NCBI GenBank assembly: GCA_048549915.1
Contig: JBLYYE010000048.1
Span: forward strand, 1-31,504
From: LSUCC0057 sp048549915
Lineage (GTDB): Bacteria > Pseudomonadota > Gammaproteobacteria > Pseudomonadales > Porticoccaceae
Length of the DNA stretch: 31,504 nt
Direction: 5' to 3'
The notes below the pieces were generated by a model, which saw only the letters and a list, made by a program, of their open reading frames with translations, searched no databases and was not told the DNA's origin. Within the stretch, counting starts at the first letter, position 1. Every line of letters starts with the position of its first letter. Positions 23,955 through 31,504 of the stretch are shown here, in pieces. The translations under genes and the position numbers were made by a program.

Positions 23955-25892
23955 ATGTCTGAATTTCCACTCCACCCCGTATCGGCCGAATGGTCCTCTA
24001 ATGCTTGGATCGATGAGAAGAAATACGCAGAGCTTTACGCTCAGTCTGTCGAACAGCCCGAGCAGTTCTGGGCGGCGCAAGCCGAGCAGTTTCTGAGCTG
24101 GGACAAACGCTGGGACAGTGTTGTAGAGAGCGACATGCACAAAGGTGAGGCCACTTGGTTTGGCGGCGCTAAGCTCAATGTGGCGACTAACTGTATCGAT
24201 CGCCATTTGCCAGAGCGGGCCGACCAAGTTGCGCTTATTTGGGAAGGGGACGATCCCAACGACGATAAAAAAATTACCTACGCTGAGCTCCATGAACAGG
24301 TATCGCGTTTGGGTAACGTATTGCGTGAGCGCGGCGTCAAAAAAGGAGACCGTGTCTGTATCTATATGCCGATGATCCCAGAGGCCGCCTACGCTATGTT
24401 GGCCTGTGCGCGTGTTGGCGCGGTGCACTCAATCGTCTTCGGCGGCTTTTCGCCAGATGCTTTGAAAGACCGTATTCTCGACTCAGATTGTCGCGTTCTT
24501 ATCACTGCCGATGAGGGTGTTCGCGGTGGCAAGGCAGTCGCACTTAAGGCCAACGCCGATAAAGCCCTGGCAGAGTGCCCAAATTTGCATACCTGCCTAG
24601 TGGTTAAGCGAACCGGTGGCGATGTCGCCTGGGATGACGCTCGCGATGTTTGGTATCACCAAGCGACCGCTGCGGTGAGCAGCGACTGCCCCGCAGAGTT
24701 GATGGATGCAGAAGATCCCCTGTTTATTCTGTATACCTCAGGCTCTACCGGTAAACCTAAAGGCGTACTGCACAGCACCGCGGGCTATCTGCTGATGACC
24801 GCGATGACTCATAAATACGTCTTTGACTACAAAGATGGCGATATCTATTGGTGTACTGCCGATGTCGGCTGGGTAACTGGCCACAGCTATATCGTTTACG
24901 GGCCACTCTGTAACGGTGCCACTTCGCTTATGTTTGAAGGTGTCCCCACTTATCCCGATGCCTCGCGCTTTTGGCAGGTGGTTGACAAGCATCAGGTTAA
25001 CCAATTCTATACCGCACCTACGGCAATCCGCTCACTGATGGCCGCCGGAGATGCCATGGTTAACAGTACTTCACGCAGTTCTCTCAAGCTGCTTGGCACA
25101 GTTGGTGAGCCTATCAACCCTGAAGCGTGGGAGTGGTACTATAAAGTGGTCGGCGACAGCCGCTGCCCGATCGTTGACACTTGGTGGCAGACAGAGACCG
25201 GCGCGCATATGTTGACACCGCTGCCCGGTGCGACTGCACTCAAGCCCGGTTCCGCGACTCGTCCATTCTTTGGTGTACAGCCAGTACTGCTTGATCAAGA
25301 GGGCAATGAACTCGAGGGCGCTGTAGAGGGTATGTTGGCGATTAAAGCGAGCTGGCCCAGCCAAATCCGCACGGTTTACGGTGATCATCAACGCCTGATC
25401 GATACCTACTTTAGTACCTTCCCTGGTTACTACTTTACCGGTGACGGCGCACGCCGCGATGAGGATGGTTACTACTGGATCACCGGCCGTGTCGACGACG
25501 TGCTCAATGTCTCTGGCCACCGTATGGGGACCGCAGAAGTAGAAAGTGCTTTGGTGCTACATGAAAAAATCGCCGAAGCGGCAGTCGTCGGTTACCCGCA
25601 CGATATCAAGGGGCAGGGTATCTACGCTTACGTGACGCCGATGACCGGCGTTGAGCCAGACGAGGCGCTGCGCGCCGAGCTGATCGCAATGTGCGTACAA
25701 GAGATTGGCCCGATTGCCAAACCAGATCTTATCCAGTGGGCACCTGGCTTGCCAAAGACCCGCTCCGGTAAAATCATGCGCCGCATCCTGCGCAAGGTAG
25801 CTGCCAATGAGTTAGATAGCTTGGGCGATACCTCGACACTGGCAGATCCCGCTGTGGTCGATGAGCTTATAGACAACCGTCTTAACAAGTAA
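23955..25892 (+). CDS. acs: Acetyl-CoA synthetase
   Basis: Activates acetate to acetyl-CoA through acetyl-AMP. At 645 aa it has typical length and belongs to the ANL superfamily. The ATP-binding P-loop is LYTSGSTGKPKGVLHSTAGYL, followed by DTWWQTETGAHM, YYFTGDGARRDEDGYYWITGRVDDVLNVSGHRMGT (hinge region), and KTRSGKIMRRILRK, where Lys606 is the catalytic lysine known to be regulated by acetylation in this family. ATG 23955 follows AAGGG. It stands 156 nt after hexR and ends in the terminator at 25913-25942, so it is probably its own transcription unit. No HexR box is seen in front of it. Confidence 0.97.
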   Translation: MSEFPLHPVSAEWSSNAWIDEKKYAELYAQSVEQPEQFWAAQAEQFLSWDKRWDSVVESDMHKGEATWFGGAKLNVATNCIDRHLPERADQVALIWEGDDPNDDKKITYAELHEQVSRLGNVLRERGVKKGDRVCIYMPMIPEAAYAMLACARVGAVHSIVFGGFSPDALKDRILDSDCRVLITADEGVRGGKAVALKANADKALAECPNLHTCLVVKRTGGDVAWDDARDVWYHQATAAVSSDCPAELMDAEDPLFILYTSGSTGKPKGVLHSTAGYLLMTAMTHKYVFDYKDGDIYWCTADVGWVTGHSYIVYGPLCNGATSLMFEGVPTYPDASRFWQVVDKHQVNQFYTAPTAIRSLMAAGDAMVNSTSRSSLKLLGTVGEPINPEAWEWYYKVVGDSRCPIVDTWWQTETGAHMLTPLPGATALKPGSATRPFFGVQPVLLDQEGNELEGAVEGMLAIKASWPSQIRTVYGDHQRLIDTYFSTFPGYYFTGDGARRDEDGYYWITGRVDDVLNVSGHRMGTAEVESALVLHEKIAEAAVVGYPHDIKGQGIYAYVTPMTGVEPDEALRAELIAMCVQEIGPIAKPDLIQWAPGLPKTRSGKIMRRILRKVAANELDSLGDTSTLADPAVVDELIDNRLNK

Positions 25893-25912
25893 TTTTAAAG
25901 CAGTAAGTTAAA

Positions 25913-25942
25913 AACGGTCTTGCCTAGCAAGGCCGTTTTTTT
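25913..25942 (+). terminator. Rho-independent terminator of acs
   Basis: AACGGTCTTGC (25913-25923) pairs with GCAAGGCCGTT (25927-25937), with one G-T wobble, around a CTA loop. A T-tract follows to 25942. Confidence 0.9.
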
Positions 25943-25965
25943 ATAGGTTTAATTTACCCTCACGC

Positions 25966-25995
25966 TTGAAGCGGCAGTTAACCCTCTGGTAGCAT
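25966..25995 (+). promoter_or_regulatory. Candidate promoter of the thiamine unit
   Basis: TTGAAG (25966-25971), an 18-nt spacer and TAGCAT (25990-25995) place the transcription start near 26002, just ahead of the first riboswitch stem. The -10 match is modest. Confidence 0.5.
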
Positions 25996-26004
25996 GCAGG
26001 CTGT

Positions 26005-26087
26005 TTCCTAAGGGGCGGCAGCAGCTTTTCGAGTTAGCAGCCTGAGATGCACCCTTGAACCTGATCCGGATAATGCCGGCGTAGGAA
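26005..26087 (+). promoter_or_regulatory. TPP riboswitch (THI element)
   Basis: The aptamer closes with TTCCTA (26005-26010) pairing with TAGGAA (26082-26087). The highly conserved core is present: CTGAGAT (26042-26048), CTTGAACCTGATC near 26054-26066, GGATAATGCCGGCGTAGGAA near 26068-26087. Bound thiamine pyrophosphate would turn off the genes downstream. The first gene starts at 26162, 75 nt on. I see no convincing terminator hairpin in between. The ribosome-binding region AAAGAGGCTCTCT could be self-occluded, so the mode of control (translation, Rho or other) is undecided. Confidence 0.95.
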
Positions 26088-26161
26088 TAGGATTGCGCAA
26101 CTCGCGCTACTCTCTCCGAAAGCTCATCCGGGTCTTTTTAACCACGTTAAAGAGGCTCTCT

Positions 26162-28252
26162 ATGCACATTCGTAAAAGCTTTATATTCTCTTCTATGTTG
26201 CTGGCCATGCCATCACATGCGGTCCAGCAGGTTGAAGAAATAACAGTAACAGCCGATTTCATCACCGGTTCTATCAACCAGCTCAGTGGATCACTGTCGG
26301 TGGTTGATAGTGACACCCTAAATCGTCAAGCCCCACAGCATATCGACAGCCTGCTCGACTCATTGGTTAATGTCTCTCTGAGTTCAGCTGGTTCGCGCAG
26401 CCGCTTTATGCAGGTACGTGGTGTCGGCGATTTAGAACAGTTCCAAGATCCAAAAAACTACTCGTCAGTAGTGGTGACCCTCAATGGTGCCGAGCTAGGC
26501 GATGCGGCTGCGGCACTGCTGTTTGATATTGATCAGCTAGAATTGGCGCGCGGGCCGCAAGCGACCAGTCAGGGTGCAGTTGGCCACGCGGGTGCGTTGT
26601 CGCTCAACAGCACCAGTGCCGACAGCGATAACCGCTATGTGCAGCTCGGATTGGGTAGCGACGGTTTGTGGCAGGCGGGTTTGGCAGCCGGTGCTCGTAT
26701 AGGGGGTATCGGTAACGACGGCTTAGATTTGCGGTTAGCGCTCTATAGCGGCAGCGAAGATGGCCAAATTAACAATCGTTATCTCAATCGCGATGACACG
26801 GCGGGGCGCGATGAGCAGTTGCTGCGCTTAACGGGTCGTCTGCAGCCAGAACCGCTGACTGATATCAGCTTCACCGCACAGTGGGTTGAGACGGACAACG
26901 GCTACGACGCTTGGTCGCTAGATGATGCGCGCACCACCGTTAGCGATCAACCCGGCAGTGACGATCTCAGCCACGCGCTGTTGTCTGTCAATGTCGCCCA
27001 CACCCATTATTCCGGGGCTATTTCTGAAATCATTCTCAGCCACAGCCAGAGCGATAGCGATTACGGCTACGATGCCGACTGGGTCTCAGAAAGTTTTTCA
27101 GTCGAGACCGATATCGCGACCGAACGTTTTTTGCGCGACAAAGATTTCACCGCACTCGATCTGCGCTGGAACAGCTCAGCGCATGGCGATAGTGGCTACA
27201 TCGCAGGTCTCTACTTGCGCCGCGCCAATGAAAAACTCAACTATCTCTATAACAGTTTTTTTTACGGGGACTTTGAGTCACAGGGTGACTACCATAGCGA
27301 GCAGCAAGCCGTTTATGCTCAGTGGATGACTACGGCTGAACGTTTGGAGTGGATAGTAGCGGCTCGTATTGAGCATTTTAGTGACGAGTACAGTGACAGT
27401 AACGAATTTGTCTCTGATAGCGATGAGTGGTTGCGACACGCTGCGGTAACTTTGAATTACCGCCCCAATGAGAGCGTGCTGGGTTACATTAAACTGGCTC
27501 AATCTGAGAAGCCGGGTGGTATTAATACCTCGACGAGTGCCAACCAGGTTTGGATGTCTGAACCATTTCAAGAGTTTACTGCTGATAAATTGCGCTTTGA
27601 TAGCGAAAGACTTTTATCTGCAGAGCTAGGGTTCAAATGGCAGCGCAATAACAGCGAGTTGCGCGCTACACTTTTTTATAATGTGCGCGACAATGCCCAG
27701 CTCGAGAGTTGGATGTGGGATGATGCCGCAGGACTATGGATCGGCTATCTCGATAGCACTACTGACAGTAGTAATCTGGGGCTTGAACTTGAGTGGCAGC
27801 AGCGCCACACCGAACAGTTGAGTAGTTATGTCAATGTCGGATTGATGCGCACAGAGGTGGATTCAATCACCAGTTTTGATTTAGACCGGTGGGCCTTTAA
27901 CCAACGCCAAAATCGCGATCAGGCCAAGTCCCCGCGCTATCAGTACAGCAGCGGTCTGCGTTATCAGCTCGATCAGAGCTCTCTGGAGTTACAACTACAG
28001 GGCGCCGATTCAAGCTACTACGGGTACTACCACGATGGCAAATTGCCCGGTTATCACTTGATTAACCTGTTTGTTAACACGCGCGTTGCAGGGGTAGAGT
28101 GGTCTCTGTGGGGACGCAATTTGGCCGACCGCGACTACGCCGTGCACGGTCTTTATTTTGCCGCTGATCCGCGCAACGGTTGGGTTAACGAAAGTTATCG
28201 CCAGCTGGCACCGGGTCGCAGTATCGGTATTAGCGGCCAATACCAATTTTAG
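26162..28252 (+). CDS. TonB-dependent outer-membrane receptor, probably for thiamine
   Basis: A 696-aa outer-membrane receptor. The start at ATG 26162 gives a signal peptide MHIRKSFIFSSMLLAMPSHA with cleavage after Ala20, then a TonB box EEITVTAD. A plug domain follows (SLVNVSLSSAGSRSRFMQVRGVGD ... LELARGPQATSQGAVGHAGAL), then a beta-barrel ending in GRSIGISGQYQF with terminal Phe. The frame is open 23 codons further upstream, but that would run into the riboswitch leader, and AGAGG precedes ATG 26162. The substrate is inferred from position: it sits directly under a TPP riboswitch and leads a run of thiamine-binding, PnuT-like and kinase genes. The barrel has many Ser, Asp and Tyr repeats, ordinary for the family. 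Confidence 0.88.
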   Translation: MHIRKSFIFSSMLLAMPSHAVQQVEEITVTADFITGSINQLSGSLSVVDSDTLNRQAPQHIDSLLDSLVNVSLSSAGSRSRFMQVRGVGDLEQFQDPKNYSSVVVTLNGAELGDAAAALLFDIDQLELARGPQATSQGAVGHAGALSLNSTSADSDNRYVQLGLGSDGLWQAGLAAGARIGGIGNDGLDLRLALYSGSEDGQINNRYLNRDDTAGRDEQLLRLTGRLQPEPLTDISFTAQWVETDNGYDAWSLDDARTTVSDQPGSDDLSHALLSVNVAHTHYSGAISEIILSHSQSDSDYGYDADWVSESFSVETDIATERFLRDKDFTALDLRWNSSAHGDSGYIAGLYLRRANEKLNYLYNSFFYGDFESQGDYHSEQQAVYAQWMTTAERLEWIVAARIEHFSDEYSDSNEFVSDSDEWLRHAAVTLNYRPNESVLGYIKLAQSEKPGGINTSTSANQVWMSEPFQEFTADKLRFDSERLLSAELGFKWQRNNSELRATLFYNVRDNAQLESWMWDDAAGLWIGYLDSTTDSSNLGLELEWQQRHTEQLSSYVNVGLMRTEVDSITSFDLDRWAFNQRQNRDQAKSPRYQYSSGLRYQLDQSSLELQLQGADSSYYGYYHDGKLPGYHLINLFVNTRVAGVEWSLWGRNLADRDYAVHGLYFAADPRNGWVNESYRQLAPGRSIGISGQYQF

Positions 28253-28275
28253 TTAACTAAACAAGAGTGTGGGTT

Positions 28276-28539
28276 ATGTCCGACCAGAGAGAGATCACAA
28301 TCGATATCAGCATGTACCCTTTGCGCGAAGAGTACATAGCGCCGATCGATCGCTTTATTGAGCTGGTTAACGGCGACAGTGCCCTCAAAGTCGTCACTAC
28401 GCCCACCTCAACCATTGTGCAAGGGCCTACGCTTGTCGCTATGGCGGCAGTCCAATCTGCGCTGTTGCAGTGCTATGACGAATTTGGTCGCGCAGTATTT
28501 GTTGTTAAATATATACCCGACTACCGAGCGCTCGATTGA
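28276..28539 (+). CDS. Small thiamine-binding protein (Thiamine_BP / DUF77, YkoF-MTH1187 family)
   Basis: An 87-aa protein without a signal peptide. Recognised features are the N-terminal ITIDISMYPLREEYIAPIDRFI, the central TTPTSTIVQGP, and the C-terminal AVFVVKYIPDYRA, matching the ferredoxin-like Thiamine_BP domain. Members bind thiamine or its pyrimidine half, or act as thiamine-related accessory proteins, though the exact role is poorly defined. The frame opens at GTG 28267, but ATG 28276 gives the family N-terminus. It ends in a TGATG overlap with the permease gene. Being cytoplasmic, it may hand thiamine from the permease to the kinase (inference). Confidence 0.82.
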   Translation: MSDQREITIDISMYPLREEYIAPIDRFIELVNGDSALKVVTTPTSTIVQGPTLVAMAAVQSALLQCYDEFGRAVFVVKYIPDYRALD

Positions 28540-29147
28540 TGGGCGATGCGTTCAACTGGATCAATTTAGAAACTCTTGGGGTTGTGCTGGCGCTGGCTTT
28601 TTTGCTGCTAGCTACGGCTGAAAATAGCGCCTGTTGGCCAGTCGCCGTGGTTAGCAGTGTGGTTTATATGGTGGTTTTTTGGCGTGCTCAGCTACCCCTT
28701 CAAGCGGCGCTCAACGGCTTTTATCTGGTCACAGCACTCTACGGCTGGTGGGCTTGGCGGCACGCTGGAGAACAGAGTGATGAGCGCGGTGAGTTAGCTA
28801 TCCAGCGCTGGCCGGCACTGCGTCACGCGCTGCTGCTAACAGCGATTGCTGTGCTGACGCTGCTCTCTGCCTACGCATTGCGCAGCGGCGGCGATCCTCT
28901 CAGTTGGTTGCTGCTCGACGGCTTTATCACTTGGGGCGCGGTTGCCGCAACCGTGATGGCGACGCGCAAAGTGCTCGAAAACTGGCTCTACTGGATTGTC
29001 TTAGATGCGGCGGCTATCTACCTTTATTTAGAGCGCGAGCTCAATCAAACGGCCTTTTTGTTTGTCATTTACACCGCGATGGCCTGCTACGGTTATTGGC
29101 GCTGGCGTCGCCACTATTTGCAGCTACACACAGTGGCAGAGGGTTAG
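28539..29147 (+). CDS. pnuT: PnuC-family permease, probably thiamine transporter PnuT
   Basis: A 202-aa inner-membrane protein with about seven hydrophobic segments, of the nicotinamide-riboside/thiamine transporter family. It has the characteristic aromatic motifs FYLVTALYGWWAWR and ENWLYWIVLDAAAIYLYL, and ends YTAMACYGYWRWRR. PnuC-type carriers facilitate diffusion, so the substrate must be trapped by phosphorylation. The adjacent kinase and the upstream TPP riboswitch point to thiamine rather than nicotinamide riboside (inference). ATG 28539 shares one base with the previous stop; a TTG at 28536 is the alternative. Confidence 0.87.
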   Translation: MGDAFNWINLETLGVVLALAFLLLATAENSACWPVAVVSSVVYMVVFWRAQLPLQAALNGFYLVTALYGWWAWRHAGEQSDERGELAIQRWPALRHALLLTAIAVLTLLSAYALRSGGDPLSWLLLDGFITWGAVAATVMATRKVLENWLYWIVLDAAAIYLYLERELNQTAFLFVIYTAMACYGYWRWRRHYLQLHTVAEG

Positions 29148-29891
29148 TTGTCAAAGCCAATGACAGCAGAGCAGGCGCTCGATGATTGGCAGAGTTGGCA
29201 GCTGGATCTGTCAGTGCGCCCTGAGGTGGTTGCCACGCTCAGTGGTGGCCGAGTTAACCGCAGTTATCTGATAGCTGCTGGGCAGTGGCGTGCCGTACTA
29301 CGTCTGAACAGTGAGCGCTCTGTGCAACTCGGTATAGACCGCAATAGCGAAGCGGCAATTTTACGCTTATTGGCAAGTCAACCCTACGTCGCACAACTCT
29401 ACTTCAGCAGCAGCCAGTACATGGTCAGCGAATATATCGAAGGGCGCCAATGGCAAGAGTCAGATTGGTGCGACTCACACCAACAAGAACGATTGCAGCA
29501 GCTCATCGCCGACTACTCACAACTCCGAGAGTCAAGCTCGCCAGCCTCAATCCGCTGCTACGGGTATCACAATTACTGCAAACATTACGTGGATCAGCTA
29601 GCCGAGATCGCCCGCGCCAATTGGCAGCCGCTTTTAGATCTCGCTTTGCAGATCGATCAGCAGCTCGACAGTACTGGCCGGCAGCTGGTTCATCACGACC
29701 TGAGTGCCACCAATATCATTGAGGCTGAGCGCGGTTTGGTGATTCTGGATTGGGAGTATGCTGGGCTCTCAAGCTCTGCGGTTGATCGCCTCAGTTGTCC
29801 AAATTACTCCGCTAAAACGGCCGGTGAAAAGCGCTTGCTGAGCCTGACTGAACAGCTTTGTAAACTTTGGGAGCAGCTGCCGAGAGGCTGA
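29148..29891 (+). CDS. APH-fold kinase, probable thiamine kinase
   Basis: A 247-aa member of the choline/aminoglycoside-kinase fold family that includes E. coli thiamine kinase YcfN. The catalytic loop VHHDLSATNII has Asp184 and Asn189, and ILDWEYAG contains metal-binding Asp201. The N-lobe shows LSGGRVNRSYLI, and Arg52 stands in VLRLN. TTG 29148 directly follows the permease stop, with AGAGGG at good spacing; ATG 29160 would be too far from it. Phosphorylation would trap imported thiamine as thiamine monophosphate, needing ThiL elsewhere to make TPP. Choline or another small alcohol as substrate cannot be excluded by sequence alone. Confidence 0.75.
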   Translation: MSKPMTAEQALDDWQSWQLDLSVRPEVVATLSGGRVNRSYLIAAGQWRAVLRLNSERSVQLGIDRNSEAAILRLLASQPYVAQLYFSSSQYMVSEYIEGRQWQESDWCDSHQQERLQQLIADYSQLRESSSPASIRCYGYHNYCKHYVDQLAEIARANWQPLLDLALQIDQQLDSTGRQLVHHDLSATNIIEAERGLVILDWEYAGLSSSAVDRLSCPNYSAKTAGEKRLLSLTEQLCKLWEQLPRG

Positions 29892-30038
29892 ACTGCTGGT
29901 ATTTTGACCAATTTGCCGTTAAGCTGGGCGCTCTTGTCAGTCCTGTTGTGTTGTCCTTAGCAATTTTTTCGCTCACGGTTACTTTTCACTCCAAGCTCTG
30001 ACCCCCCGAAGCAGTACTTTTTAACCTTGGATATGAAA

Positions 30039-31504
30039 ATGACTAAATTCAGCGACCTGGGCCTCAGTGCGCCCATTCTTTCTGCTATTGAAAAACAGGG
30101 CTATACCAGCCCAACCCCAATTCAAGCACAAGCTATTGAACATGTTCTTGCCGGCCGCGATGTTATGGCTGCCGCGCAGACCGGTACCGGTAAAACTGCC
30201 GGCTTTACTCTGCCTATTCTAGAGCGTCTCAGTGGCGGCCGCGGCGCCGGTGCCAACCAAGCGCGCGTGCTGATTCTGACCCCCACCCGCGAACTGGCAG
30301 CACAAATACTCGACAGCGTGCAGACCTACGGTGCCGGCTTATCTCTGCGCAGTGCAGTGGTTTTTGGTGGCGTTAAGATCAACCCACAAATGATGAAGCT
30401 GCGTTCAGGTGTCGATATTCTCGTCGCCACCCCCGGTCGTCTGCTCGATTTATACCAACAGCGCGCTATTAAGTTCGAGCAGCTAGAAGTCTTAGTCTTA
30501 GATGAGGCTGACCGCATGCTGGATATGGGCTTCATCCACGATATCCGCAAAATTCTTGCCGTCTTACCGGCCAAACGCCAAACTCTGATGTTCTCGGCAA
30601 CTTTTTCAGAAGATATCCGCAAGCTGGCCAAAGGGTTGGTTAAAGATCCGATCGAAGTCTCGGTAACACCGCGCAATACCACCACTGAGTTGGTCAGCCA
30701 GCGGCTCTGTTCGGTAGATAAAAAATCCAAGCCAGCACTGCTGGTTGAGCTCATGCGCAAGGGAGATTGGGGCCAAACACTGGTATTTACCAAAACTAAG
30801 CACGGTGCCAATAAACTCACTAAGTACCTCGAGAGTGAGGGAATAGTGGCCGCAGCCATCCACGGCAATAAAAGCCAAGGTGCGCGCACCAAAGCGTTGG
30901 CCGATTTTAAAGCCAATAAATGCCGCGCTCTTGTGGCGACAGATATCGCGGCGCGCGGCTTAGATATTGATCAATTGCCCCACGTAGTTAACTTTGATCT
31001 TCCCAATGTGCCAGAGGATTACGTTCACCGTATTGGCCGGACCGGCCGTGCCGGTGCCAGCGGTGAAGCGGTATCGCTGGTCAGCCACGATGAAGTGGGT
31101 TTACTCTCGGATATCGAACGTTTGATTGGTCAGTTAATAAAACGCGAGATCGTCGATGGCTTTGAGCCAGAACACAACCTGCCTGAAACCTGGCTGCACA
31201 AAGCGGTTCGCGGCCCTAAACAAGCGCCGTCTCAAAATCGCGGTCGCAATCGCACGGGTCGTCACAACAGTGGCAACCGTCGCACCGATGGTCGCAGCGA
31301 TATTAGCCGCAGCGAGCGCAGCAGTGGCCGCGGTCACACCGGTGAAGGTACATCTGCGCGTGGTGCCGGGCGCTCAGCCAATCGCAGCAGTGACAGCCGC
31401 GATGAAAACCGTGGCAACCGCGCCGCCAGTGGCGCTCGCAATAGCAGTATTTACGGTGGACGCGATAGCCATAGCGACAACAACCGCGACAACAACCGCG
31501 ATGA
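30039..31504 (+). CDS. rhlE: RhlE-type DEAD-box RNA helicase (3' end beyond window)
   Basis: ATP-dependent RNA helicase used in ribosome assembly or RNA turnover. All core motifs are present in order: F-x-Q region PTPIQAQAI, motif I AAQTGTGKT, Ia PTRELAAQ, II DEAD, III SAT, IV LVFTKTK, V ARGLDID, VI HRIGRTGR. From about residue 385 to the window edge runs a low-complexity tail rich in Arg, Gly, Ser and Asn, likely disordered and RNA-binding. ATG 30039 has GGA 7 bases upstream; ATG 30033 is in frame but too close to it. It follows the thiamine unit after a 147-nt gap without an obvious terminator and is probably independent. Confidence 0.95.
   Translation, partial: MTKFSDLGLSAPILSAIEKQGYTSPTPIQAQAIEHVLAGRDVMAAAQTGTGKTAGFTLPILERLSGGRGAGANQARVLILTPTRELAAQILDSVQTYGAGLSLRSAVVFGGVKINPQMMKLRSGVDILVATPGRLLDLYQQRAIKFEQLEVLVLDEADRMLDMGFIHDIRKILAVLPAKRQTLMFSATFSEDIRKLAKGLVKDPIEVSVTPRNTTTELVSQRLCSVDKKSKPALLVELMRKGDWGQTLVFTKTKHGANKLTKYLESEGIVAAAIHGNKSQGARTKALADFKANKCRALVATDIAARGLDIDQLPHVVNFDLPNVPEDYVHRIGRTGRAGASGEAVSLVSHDEVGLLSDIERLIGQLIKREIVDGFEPEHNLPETWLHKAVRGPKQAPSQNRGRNRTGRHNSGNRRTDGRSDISRSERSSGRGHTGEGTSARGAGRSANRSSDSRDENRGNRAASGARNSSIYGGRDSHSDNNRDNNRD
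31476..31499 (+). repeat. Tandem 12-nt repeat in the helicase tail
   Basis: GACAACAACCGC occurs twice in direct succession (31476-31487 and 31488-31499), encoding DNNRDNNR. A further unit begins at the window edge. It lies in the disordered tail and may vary in copy number. Confidence 0.6.

Noticed and set aside
29892..30038. Terminator or small RNA between the thiamine kinase and rhlE
   Set aside because: T-rich sequence is present (AATTTTTTCG near 29963) but no stable stem precedes it.

Overview
The window looks like a chromosomal segment of a gammaproteobacterium, possibly a marine Cellvibrionales-type lineage (family-level placement is only a guess). Supporting clues are the order rpsT<>murJ-ribF-ileS-lspA-fkpB-ispH, a HexR-type repressor with matching palindromic boxes beside Entner-Doudoroff genes, and a TPP riboswitch in front of a TonB-dependent receptor. 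There is no CRISPR array, transposase, integrase or recognisable defence locus. Most of the window is well-conserved housekeeping and central-carbon sequence.

Layout. (1) 1-3.9 kb is AT-richer and accessory in character. It holds the start of an unknown membrane or secreted protein, a DISM-type membrane histidine kinase, a LuxR-type response regulator, and the decayed remains of a second kinase of the same class. An 18-bp motif is repeated identically in front of the regulator gene and in front of the unknown gene, at nearly the same distance from a -10-like hexamer, which suggests one small regulon. (2) 3.9-4.9 kb carries tRNA-Leu(CAG) with a strong promoter, ppnP, a perfect 44-nt palindromic terminator and rpsT. 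(3) 4.98-12.4 kb is murJ, ribF, ileS, lspA, fkpB and ispH; the last four junctions overlap or are tightly packed. (4) 12.4-25.9 kb is sugar and acetate metabolism: pgi (minus), then edd-glk-eda-zwf-pgl-pgm (plus), gap (minus), hexR (plus) and acs (plus). HexR-like boxes lie before edd and between gap and hexR. (5) 25.9-29.9 kb is a thiamine uptake unit: promoter, TPP riboswitch, TonB-dependent receptor, small thiamine-binding protein, PnuT-like permease and an APH-fold kinase. (6) 30.0 kb to the end is a RhlE-type DEAD-box helicase with a basic, disordered tail cut by the window edge.

How the genes fit together. Glucose would be phosphorylated by Glk, oxidised by Zwf and Pgl, and split by Edd and Eda to pyruvate and glyceraldehyde-3-phosphate, which Gap feeds into lower glycolysis. 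Pgi and Pgm connect the pool to fructose-6-phosphate and glucose-1-phosphate, and HexR (known to sense the intermediate KDPG) would coordinate edd and gap. The thiamine unit provides outer-membrane entry, inner-membrane passage, and trapping by phosphorylation, all under feedback by thiamine pyrophosphate, which is a cofactor downstream of pyruvate.
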